DNA of 64,000 nt, taken from Protula sp. h YS-2021 (lineage: Eukaryota; Annelida; Polychaeta; Sabellida; Serpulidae). A program made the position numbers and the translations under genes. Shown piece by piece: positions 1 through 12,200 of this stretch (the first letter of the stretch is position 1; each line of letters begins with the position of its first letter). The notes under the pieces are model-generated. The model worked only from the letters and a program-made list of their open reading frames with translations, had not been told where the DNA came from and did no database searches. The stretch lies in NCBI GenBank assembly GCA_949752745.1, contig OX457029.1, forward strand, positions 14,133,551 through 14,197,550, written 5' to 3'.

Positions 1-58
1 AATTCGGCGTTTTAAGAACCTTACTACAAGTAGTGAAGGCAGGAAGAGTGGTGCTTAC

Positions 59-287
59 TGCGATAATTGGTCTTGTTGACGTCCGTTTTGCCGTGCTCCA
101 GCAGAACCTTCAGCACATCCTGGTTGAACTGCGCTCTCTCGCACACGTAGTGGATGGGAGCGTAGAAGCGTTTCGTACCGTCCGTCGGACTGTAGTGGTA
201 CACGTTCATGTTCGGATCCGCCCCTTTCTCCAGCAGAATCTGCACGATCACTGGCTCATTGGTGATGCACGCAAGCAGCAGCGGGCT
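59..287 (-). CDS. IkB-zeta-like exon: ankyrin repeats 2-3
   Basis: 229 nt, acceptor TTGTTTTAG, donor GTAAGC. It encodes SPLLLACITNEPVIVQILLE, KGADPNM, then a spacer with YSPTDGTKR, APIHYVCE and DVLKVLLEHGKTDVNKTNYR. Two ankyrin units are recognisable by LLLACxxxxxxIVxxLLxxGADPN and APIHYVCExxxxxxxVLKVLLE. The exon ends in phase 1 and continues left of the window. Many charged residues between units fit the long inter-repeat loops of nuclear IkBs. Confidence 0.87.
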
Positions 288-3200
288 CTAAAACAACCAA
301 TCAGAACATGGCAGCCAGGACACGTGACGTAAACAGAATTCTAGAATACCACACAACATCTTCCAATTTAGTGAAATTCCAACCAATAAGAACGTGACAG
401 TTGGGACACGTGACCTAAAGAGAGTCCTAGAATACCATGCAAAATCTTCAATTTAGTGAAAATCCAACCAATCGAAACGTGACAGCCAGGACACATGACG
501 TAAACACACTCCTACAGAACTACACTAACTGCTTCAATTTTCATTTACATTCAAGAGAACACGGATTTTTCGATTTTACAATGACAACTCGTGTTTTTTT
601 TCCTTGTCTGTCTTTCCTTTTTTTTATTTGAAAAGTAGAAAATGGGTGATTACCTGTCCCTGTTTGTTTCGCCTGTTTATGAGATCGTCAATGATGTTCT
701 CTCGCTTCAGTCGCTCCACCAAGGCGCGTACAATGTAGATACCCTTCATGATGCCCATACTCAAGATACTGCAATAGAGAAGAGTACACGCGGTGCCATC
801 ACACGTCAAGCGCAGCAGTGCAAAATGTCACGGCGAACTCCGCAGTGAAGATAATCGACTTCTTTCGGGAAGGAGTAGGGGCGGGCGGGGTTCTTACAAC
901 GGAGTTATACAGGCATGACGATTTAAATTAATTTCGAACTGTAGAATCCGCCACGCACATCCGTTAAGTGCGCAACTCTGCCCAGAACATATCCGAGGAT
1001 TCTAGCGGTACAACAGCGACCTTAATAAGGCCATGAAAATCATGGTCTTTTTCTCATCCCAAATTTGAACAATTGAACACGACCGACAGGTAATGTTTGT
1101 CTCCCGCCCCCTCCCCCCCACCCTCCCCCCCCCCAAAAAAAAAATCAGACCCCAAATTGGTCAAACTGTGGTTTCATTTTGACTCGGCTTAGGTAAAAAT
1201 ATTTGTTTCTACGCCAAAAATATGAGAAACAACTTTACAATGTGTTATGCCTTGGCCTAACCAAGTTTGAAGTGAGCGTAATAAAATTTCCAAGGAAAAT
1301 GTCAATGTAAAATGTAAGCTGTGGTGTATATGTTGCCACGTGGTGGGTTTGTGTCACGTGGTGCATTTTTTCAGTATAGTAGATGCCCGTATGTTCACGA
1401 ACGTTCGATCACATAAATCGTCACAATGTCTCGTTTTTTCACACTGATAATAGGAGCCAGTTTAGCTGCGGGCAGGAAAATACCCAGCATGTATTTTACT
1501 ACAGTGGGTATCGGAAAAGACTAGCTGTTTTAGCCTTTTTATTTTTCGTGAAAGATACTACATATATATCAATTTTTGTGCCCCAACAAGATGGCATTAT
1601 TTATTTATTTATTTATTTTTGGTCTGAAGAAAAACTTTCGTTAAAGTGAGAATACGATAACGAGGAAGGCACGTTCCGTAGCTTGCCTGGGAGTAGCACA
1701 AATCTTATCTTTCTTACCACGAGCAAAAACCTTTCGTTGATATTCCCAGTGGCGACTGGGTGTGGCAAAAACGTGTCGACGGAAGAACGCCGGAATAGCA
1801 ATTATCCCGGATCTGTGTTCTGGTGAAGCCAAATTTAGGCTTTTTCTTAAACACACGGGTTATAAATAGCGATGCTAAGAACGCGCTAGTTTTTATCTTA
1901 CCATTAGTCACGGCTAATTGTGTAAATGTACAACATTAAAACCTTCAAATAGGGACAGCTAAACTAGAACAGTGGCTGTTTCGGTGTCAGTCTGTTTGTT
2001 GTAAAACGAAAACGCCCTTACAGTATTAGTATTGTAATAGGCCATGGTCGATCCAAGTTCACGGGGCGATAAAAGAGGATTATTGTTAAATATCGGAAAA
2101 TGTACATTTCATATTGTGGGCAATGGTATTGTGATCATTGCCCTAAGCAAACATGTTGCATCTTTACTCGAACTTCAGAAAATACTTATATGTTGGCAAA
2201 CTACGCCTATGATTTCTTTAGCAGTTGCAGAGGTTGTGCGGCCGCTGCCATCTTAACAGCCATCTTATTAAGACGGCCGTAGTTGCCTCATAACACCGTA
2301 ATGTCAAGTACAAGATGGCTGACAATATGGCAGCGGCCACACTGAAAACACACAATATGGCGATCGTTAATGACCTCATAGCCCACAACATAACGCCTTG
2401 CTTTTTGGCCAAACATGTGCTTGGTTGTAACTACTTTTCTTCCGCGGCATATAATTAACAGCGGTTAAAAGTTTTTCGGCACGAGTGCTAACGGGGTCAG
2501 TTTGAAAACAAAAGGACAAAAACACCAGACCAGCCATTTTCATAAAAGTAAACTTCTAAGTGACCCCTACGCCAAGCAGCCAAACTTCACAATTACCCAT
2601 ACACCAAGCAGACAAACTTCACAGTTACCATACACCTAGCAGCCAAACTTCACAGTTACCATACACCAAGCAGACAAACTTCACAATTACCCATACACCA
2701 AGCAGCCAAACTTCACAGTTACCATACACCAAGCAGACAAACTTCACAGTTACCATACACCTAGCAGCCAAACTTCACAGTTACCATACACCAAGCAGAC
2801 AAACTTCACAATTACCCATACACCAAGCAGCCAAACTTCACAGTTACCATACACCTAGCAGCCAAACTTCACAGTTACCATACACCAAGCAGCCAAACTT
2901 CACAGTTACCATACACCTAGCAGCCAAACTTCACAGTTAACCATACACCAAGCAGCCAAACTTCACAGTCACCATATACCAAGCAGACAAACTTCACAAT
3001 TACCTATACACCTAGCAGCCAAACTTCGAAATTACCCATACACCAAGCAGACAAACTTCACAATTACCCATACACCAAGCAGCCAAACTTCACAATTACC
3101 CCATACATCAAGCAGACAAACTTCACAGTTACCATACACCAAGCAGACAAACTTCACAATTACCCATACACCAAGCAGCCAAACTTCACAATTACCCATA

Positions 3201-6200
3201 CACCAAGCAGACAAACTTCACAGTTACCATACACCTAGCAGCCAAACTTCACAGTTACCATACACCAAGCAGCCAAACTTCACAATTACCCATACACCAA
3301 GCAGCTAAACTTCACAGTTACCATACACCAAGCAGCCAAACTTCACAGTTACCATATACCAAGCAGACAAACTTCACAATTACCCATACATCAAGCAGCC
3401 AAACTTCACAGTTGCTCATACATCTAGCAGCCAAACTTCATTGATCAAGCCAAATCAGGCTATTCACTTTGAGTAGTTGTCTTTCGAAAAGGCTAAATTA
3501 TCAATCATATCTGTGCTAGCTGAACAGCAAACCACATCTGACTCGGACGACAGCGGCGACCAGAATGCAGGCGAATGCAGGTTCATTTTTTCGTTTTTTT
3601 TTTTTTCCTTTTTATTTATTGGGTATTTCTGGAGTGGAGAAGCGGTGTAGAGGGGAACCACATGCTCATGTAGAGATAGCTTATTGCCTCTGGCGATCGC
3701 AAAGAAACAAATAATTAAACAATTTGTCCCATAAAAATGTGGAAACAGAGCTAAAAAAAAAAAACGAACTTTTTTTAATCTTCCGAGGTAGTGATGTCAT
3801 GCGACACTGTTAGGTCGTCCTGCCAAAGCCTCTTGGCTACTTTTTCTGCTCATCGTTGTCACTCGAGTTATGATTCATCGCACCTATCAGACATGTGTAT
3901 GTGTGATTTCTTTTTAGTTGTGCCGACACATCCATTGAATGTCTTTGTAAAAAAAAATGATGCAGTCAGCGTAAGGCAAATGATTGGGTTCTTCAGAATT
4001 CAATTTTCATACAAGTGGTCACTTAAGCGTCCTTAAATCATATCTGTATCTCCCCACGTGCTCTCTCAGACCCACCGCTCCACCCCTCCCCCCAAAGAAA
4101 AAGAAGTTACACGAAAATCCGTGAGATCCTACAACCTGCTTTATTATTTTTTTCAAGTCCATCAAAATGTATCGAAAAGCTGAAGTGACCACAAAACGAA
4201 CAATTCACTAAAATACTTTTTTAAAACCTTTTTTTCTTTCAATAAATCTGAAAATAAAAATTATGCCATGTTCTACGATTTCAGTGTATTCTCCAGAAAG
4301 TTGGAAGAATCTGCACTGTAGTTGTGGATATATAGCGCGGAAAAGAAACACGGGACAATTCCCGACCGCACAATGGCCAACTAGGACAATTCCCGACCCG
4401 GACAATTGCTGACTAGGACAATTCCCGACCCACACAATGGCCAACTAGGACAATCCCCGACCCGGACAATTGCCGACTAGGACAATTCCCGACCCGCACA
4501 ACTGCCGACTAGGACAATTCCCGACCCGCACAACTGCCGACTAGGACAATTCCCGACCTGGACAATTCCCGACCCGCAGAATTGCGGGTTAGGACAATTG
4601 TCAACTAGGACAATTCCCAACTTTTAAACAATGACATCCAGATCTACCTACATTTACAAAGTTCCCGCCGTTGTCTCCGACGTGCGTGTTGAATACAATT
4701 AATTGTTTGATGGTTGTGTGCACGTAAAACTTCAGAATCTTCCGTTACATCTCTATGGGTGCGAAAAACGGCGGTCGAGGGGTGATAGACAACGTCAGTG
4801 CCGGGTGTGGGGGGGGGGGGAGGTTGAATTAAAGATACGGCCGTTATTATATAACAGAAGACCTCTGAGGAGATCTATCTATTTTGTTTAAATACAATGC
4901 GGATGGATATTTTAAAAAGTAGTTCCTCGCTTTTCTGAATGCTATTTTCGCATAATCCCCAGTGGGTCTGCAGAGTAAAAAAGCGTTATACACAACAGGC
5001 CGAACCGCTGCAGAGGTTGGCTGTTGGACGAAAACGAAGATACGGGGGTGATGAATTTATCAAGATGAACGTTGATCATACACGTGGCCCGACCTTGGGC
5101 GGGCTCAAATGCTGGAAACGGACCGTGCTTGCATAGCAGTAACATGGGCAGACGTTAATAAATTTAGAGGCATTGTGATTTTTTCCTGTTGTTTTTTTTT
5201 CTAAAAGTCTGAAATTGTCCTTGTTCAGTAGGGAATTGTCCTCTCTGGTATTGTCCTAGACCCACAGAAGCACGGGCACACAGAAGGAGAGATGCCTCCT
5301 ATGTGATAACAAAGACAGTACATGGTATACAGAGTACACAGAGTACACAGTACAGAGTACACAGAGTACACAGTACAGAGAGTACATAATCATAGTTCCT
5401 TTAACGGATGCCTGTAATAAGTGAACAGCCTTTGTGTAATAAATAACTTTTTTTCATGGTTTCAGTCATGCTTTATATTTTTCTCTGTCTTCATTAAGAG
5501 ATTCACCTAGCAATTATGCGTCATTTTATCCGGCCCCCAAGGCTTTAATTATGACGACGATTTACTGCCTCTGTGTCGGCGGTTTGAGATGCCAACACCG
5601 CATTTGAGGCAGGAGAGAAAAAATTAGGTATTAGGTTTTTTGCCGGAAGCGTCCTGATTGCTGGGTTAGGTAACTGATCTCTGACGAACCAAAATCAATG
5701 CAACAGAAAATGTCAAGTTACTAGGGAAGTCGTTTTTACAAATGTCAAGTCATTTGGGAAGTCATTTCGGAAATTTCAAGTTGCTAGGGAAATCGTTTCG
5801 GAAATTTCAAGTTACGAGGGAAGGCATTTCGGAAATGTCAAGTTGCTAGGGAAGCCATTTTGGAAATGCCAAGTTACTAGGGAAGTCGTTTCGGAAGTGC
5901 TTACTACATTCTCCCGACATCAGAGGGAAAATCGCGTCAATCAAAGATGAGTCAAGTGGTAGGGTTAAGCGTTAGCAAACGTAGAGTTTGATTAATGGTT
6001 TACATTAATGAATAATGCCAATTAATACTTGTTTTGGCATTGAAGCGACAAGCACCTTTTACAGAAGCAGGACACTATTTTTGACTTAAAGAACATACAC
6101 TGCTAAATTCAAGCATCGCCTAAACAGCCCCCCTACTCCCCCTCTCCACCTTAACCTTCCATCCATCCCTCACAAATGTCCTGTTGAGGGGGGGGAGGGG

Positions 6201-9200
6201 TCGATCACATGATGGCTGGCCAGGTTTAGTTGCCCGACAACCCCCCCCCCCCCGCCTTCTGCTGAGATTTATCATGTGTTTCGTCAACACCACTGTGGAG
6301 TGAGTGGAAGGTACTGTGACTTTGGCGGGGGGGGGGGGGGGATGGGGAAGGGGGCGAGCGAACAGAACAGGAGGGTGGCAGTGTTGGGGTGACTCGAACC
6401 CATATCCCATGAGGGTTGGAATTTCAAGCATTCCACTATTCTTCTCTACTTTCATCCATATATAATAAAGAAACTTTTCCGAGGCTCATGCCGAGATTAA
6501 AGGGCTTCGGGCTACCGGGTCCCCGTTAATTTCCAGCCCTGCATCAATACACTTAAAGCAAAAAATGTTAGAAAGCAAGGCGAAAACTGCTGTGAAATAA
6601 TACTGATAACGAAACTCGCAGAAAAAGGCAGGATGTGAGCACAGCTGGCCAAGCAAGCTTCCAAATGTGCACTTAGCGACGTATTATAAAATCAAGAATT
6701 CGGAAGCAAATCAGACATCTTTCGGCACTTTTCCAGGAACAGACTGCCGGCAGATCAAATGTCGCAGGCCTCCATTTTTTGTCGAATTATTTTATTTTTT
6801 TACATTGTAAAATATATAAACAAATCATTTGCTTGAATTAAAATTTAAAAAAAAAAAAAGAGAAATATAAAAACACATATATTTTTTCGGTAGTGCATTT
6901 GGGAAAAGACTACTCATAAGTCGATTAAAACTGGTTTCTTTCTTGCTTCAGAATTCTTAACTGAAATAATACGATGTCTCTGGTTGTTATTGCCAAGGTT
7001 AGACATAGCAACGCTAATCTTCTTAACGGCTACAAACTGAAAAATTACCAAAAATTCATTGAAAAAAAAATTGTTCAGAAAAAAAACTTGCACCAGCCAA
7101 TGCAACAGCAGAAGGAGCTTTTATCGAACCTTTCGCCTGTAGTTGTGGTTGGGTTAGTTTCCCGGTAACCCTATCTGTCTCTTGTTGTTTGAATTTGATA
7201 TGAAACACTTATGCCCTTTGAGAAAAAACGGGCTAAATATTATAGAAAAGCTATCATCCCGCAGGTTTTCTAAAAGCTCTGGAAAAAAGCACAAGCCAAT
7301 GATTAGACAAGAACTACGTTTATTTAGCAAGGCATGATTTACTCAACGCATGGATGTCAAAAATGATGCCTTCGCTAATTTCTATCCCTGTATTCAAACC
7401 CTTTCCTTATAAACCAGGCAAGGTTTGACAGTTATACGCATATAAGCAAGCTAGTGGCCAATGTAACCGGCATTCTAATAATTTCGAATTGTCATGGCGT
7501 TATGACGTTTTCGCTATTACCTGTCGTCATCGTCATCCTCGCCTTGTGTCAAGGCTTTGACGAGATCCTCAACGCATTCTTCATAACAAATGCAATGTAA
7601 CAGGCTGAAAAACACAAAAATAAAACAAGTGTTTTAGAGGACGGAGGGGGAAAACAACCAGCCGAGCCAACCAGCAATAGTGGGGAGAATGATTGACAGG
7701 CGACAGCTACGTGACCACAACCGCAAAGAACAGTGCACGAAATGAATGCCGAAAGATGTGACTACACATTGGTTACAGCCGGTAGGAAGTTGGAAAACCG
7801 GTGGGAAGTTGGAAAAGACATGACTGTGTTTTGAAACGTGATTCAGCATTTTTGAGGATGCATTCTATTATTAGGCATACACATTGCCTGCACTAACACC
7901 ACTATTTTGGGATTGGACCCTCGACTGGAAGAGATAAGCTGACGCGCCTTCGTGAAAGTTACACTTGAGAAAAGCTTTTTTTTTTGTGAGGATCAACCTC
8001 GTCATAGTTCAAGCCATTTCAGTCTGGTCAAGAACTAGTTTTTCGATAACGTGAAAACTGTTTTACACAAACAAACCTGCTACCTTTTGGCAGAACCTCG
8101 TTTTTTATGACACAATTTTCAGTCAGAGGTATTTGCGAATTCTACTTGCGAATTCTACGAAAATTTCCAGACTGTATAAACACTCATTCGGAGTGTTCAG
8201 ATGGAACGTTCCGTGAAGAAAGGCCGACGGGCATTTCAGGACAAGAGGACCTCAAAATCGATGTTTTAAAATTCTCGCAATTTTAGCTACCCAAAATACC
8301 ACTGACCGTTACATGAGAAAACAAAATGATGTGATTAAAGATTCTGAAAAAATATATGCATCATTGTTTTGTTGGTTTGATTGTTTTTTTTTTCATACTA
8401 TCGCCACTAACTTGCTTTTTAAACGCTTATAACTGAAATACTACAAGCCACTCAAACACAAACATCAATGTTATCATTACCATAGAATAAATAGTTATTA
8501 AATAAAGTTTGTTGCCATATTATTCAGCGGACAAAAAATACAGAGAAATGTACAACCGCAAAACCAAAAGTCTGTGCGCCGTTTTATGTCCAATGCAGAT
8601 TATGCAGTTCATTACAAAGCGAAATGGAACAAGGGCGATAATTTAGGACTTTTTGGGTATGTTAGTGAACAAGGTCTAGTCCTCCGCGTCACTGGTTACG
8701 CAGTCGACTCATTATTAGATGATTGAAAAGTCAATTTTCAGGCTTCCCTTTTCACAAAAAAAAAACTGTGCAGTGAAGGAAAAACATTATGAAAATCCAT
8801 TAACAGTAATAACTATTAATATTCTTTTGACAGCTGTTAGAAAATACCATGTTAAAATCACTGAAAGCTCGAATGGTAATGCACCTTAATTTCAACCCGG
8901 AAGCACTGCGAAATCGGGACCGGTGAAACAGGTATGGACGCAAGCGAAATAGGTATAAAAATTATGTTCTCCCAGTCGTTTATTATTCCCAAAAATATGT
9001 AAATGAGAAATCGATGACTTGATAAAATGCATGTCACTGCCATAACGACAAGTGACGAAGCAATGCAATTTTGACAATTTTATTCATTTTCATTTATTTA
9101 TTACGTACATTTCGATGCCGTCAACGCTAGAGGCAATTATACAGCAAATCAATACGCGCAGGTCTTTCGTGGGAAAATTGACATGCTTTGACAGTTTGTT

Positions 9201-12200
9201 GTTAAGATCTGACGACGAAGCAGTTAGTAGGGTTAGGCGAAAACATCCGGGTAGGCCGGGAATTGACGTTCGCATTAATTGCCTTAGCTAAGCGAATATA
9301 ATGGGTTAAGATCGCCTACCGCCACCCCCCCCCCCCGACCCCCGAATTTAAAATTAACACCCACTGAAGGTTCCGGTCATGATCCTTTCATACAAAAATT
9401 AGCGGGCCCCCAGGCAAGCTTACGATAGGCGCAACGCTTGTTGTGGCTTTCAAGTGACACCACACTGTGTAATGGCTGATTGTTAAAACTGTCACAGATC
9501 TACTGACGAGCACACAGTCACATTCATGTATGTACAGAACCTCCGTATAACGACATACAGCTTATAACGACATGAAGCTTATGACGACATACAGCTTATA
9601 ACGACATAGAGCTTATAACGACATGAAGTTTATGACGACATAGAGCTTATAACGACATAACTGTCGGAGCCAACAACAATTTCTACAAGCTTTTCATTGT
9701 TTAATATTATCTGTGACTATTGCTTTTGACGCCATAACATCGACTTTTGTCGGTTCCAGCTTCGTCGTTTTAACGAGGTTTTACTGTACTACTGGTTTTG
9801 ACACTTCATAACATCGATTTCTGTCGGTTCCAGCCACGTCGTTATAACGAGGTTGTACTGTACTACCGGTTTTGACGAGATTTCGGTTATAAAGTCGATT
9901 TCTGTCGGTTCCAGCCACGTCGTTATAACGAGGTTGCACTGTACCATTATGCACACAACAGTTGTTTATTTAGTCTTACCACACGGGCGAAATGTTTCCA
10001 AAGGCACCATAATCAGTGTGAACTAATTACTGATAAAATACCAAATAGAGACAAAAACATCCACGTCACAAAGACATGAGAATATGTACACAAATATGTA
10101 TACTGTACACCGTAATTCCCGGACTATAACCCGCGCGGACTATTCTCCCCACTCCCTGGCTATCTGAGGAAATGTTTCACATCGCGGACCATAATGCTCA
10201 CAGACTATTACCCATGCCTGGATTTCAATAATTTAAAATGTTTTTGAGAATTCTAAGAACACTGTCCTTGTCCTTTATATCCAGTGAATCCACCATTCTT
10301 TACATTTAAACCATTAAAAATAACCGCACAAGTTTATGCGTTTAAAACCATCAATATTTTATTAATTTACAAAAAGTCTGGGCTATAAATAACAGCAGAA
10401 GAGGGAGTTACTCGTAAAATCGATCTATAACCCGCGCATTATAGTCCGGGAATGACGTCACAGGAGTCGTGTGATCCAGTGTACGACAGCAGACAAAAGG
10501 TCACTTACGTGTCACCGTCATTGTCGATGGCGCGCAGTTTGTGTGGCGGCATCTGGGCGATGCGGCGGCTGGCCTTCGCCTGCTCCTCCTTGTGATGCGG
10601 CTCTGTCACAAGACACGCAAATGCCAGTCACGGCAACACCTCAACCCCCCATCCCGACCCCCCTCCACCCCCATCCCCCCCCCTCCACCATGCGCCTCTG
10701 TCACAGGACACACAAATGCCAGTCACTGCAACTCCTCCACCCTCCATCCCTAACCCCCCTCCATCCCCAACCCCCCTCACCATGTGCCTGTCACAAGACA
10801 CAAATGCCAGTCACTGCAACCCTCAACCCTCCAAACCAAATGCAAACGGACAGCTTACGCAGGAAGTGCACCCACACCTCTATGTACCGACAATTGGTTT
10901 TTCCCCTTCTAATCATTCAGGAGAAACGGTCCAAAAAAAGACACAACAAAGTTTAAATGTGACCACCCGGGGACTTCCCCATGACGTCATAAAGCTCAGT
11001 CAGGCATAAAAGGAAGACGCACTGACACAAGTAACAAGTATGACGTCATGTCCAATTACACTTCACAGCAATCATCACGATTACTTTTTGTCTTTATTTT
11101 TAATCACTCAAGCCAAAGTTAAAATGACTTGCCCCCTCCACCCACCCACAAGAAATTGAAATGACCTGATTGATTGCGCAATATATAAAATATTCAGAGA
11201 ATATACGCCGAGAACTTCCTGTTTCCAATAAACCGTCTTAACCACAGCTATGATTTGCTCTCAAAAATTACACTCGTCAATAAGATATTAATGAATTCTT
11301 GACTCGCCAGTTTATGTATAAAGCATTATACGAAAGCATATTTCCACAAAGGCACTTGTGAAAAAAAAAAACGCCATAAATTGTTGTACATAAGAGAAGT
11401 CATTATAAACCCACCGTTCTCGGCCATCGTTAAGTTGTTCATTTGTACTCCATTTGGCAAGAAGACTGGTACACCTGTGGGCGAAGAATGTGCACAAAAT
11501 AAAATCACAGACCTTTAAATACTGTTCAGAAATATGGAAAATCAGAACGAAAGCAGAATTCTACGAAGTTTGATTTTTACTTGAATATGACTATTCTGGT
11601 TTCGCTTTAGAAATATCTCCAGAGAGTGGTGAGGGAGAAGTTGGGGCAGGCAATATGCCCAATCAAATTTCCAAATTCTAAACGCACGATCTTACAAACT
11701 TCCTTGTTGTCTATTTTTAGAGAGGCAAAGCCTCTTGTCAAAAAATAAGACCGAAGATCAGACAATAAAGGTTTGAGCTCCCCCCATTATTTCGGTTTGG
11801 CCCTTTTTGTGCGGATTTGTATCGGTGTCAAGGACACTTAGCGTTGTTTACCTTCATACATTAAGCCAATGCACAGTGCATATTCGACAAAGACATGCTT
11901 TCAGTTATTTTATATCTGAGTGTGTGTTACGGGTACGGTATAAATGATCACCACTCAATGTAGCTACTGGTCAACTGGCCTCCTATGAAAGAATTTTTGG
12001 AAGAAGTAACTGTTTTTGTAACGTATATTTACAAATTTATGATACTGAAAACGATCATGTTTGAGTACATATGGCCATCATAACACAAGCTTCGACCACC
12101 TCGCACAGTAATTTCCCTCTTTTTTGCTTTCGCACCGTACTGTAGTTTGTTTTAGTTTAATTCTGCATCTTTTGGAAAAAAATTAAAAATAAAGAAAAAA

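Noticed and set aside
2560..2940. 126-codon frame of Ser/Gln/Thr repeats
   Set aside because: Frame through the 31-bp minisatellite; the same array is open on the opposite strand.
8205..8225. Heat-shock element GGAACGTTCC
   Set aside because: A single short palindrome deep in an intron is not enough evidence.
9535..9941. CRISPR-like spacing of short repeats
   Set aside because: Eukaryotic context, repeats contiguous without unique spacers, and the block sits inside a TIR element.
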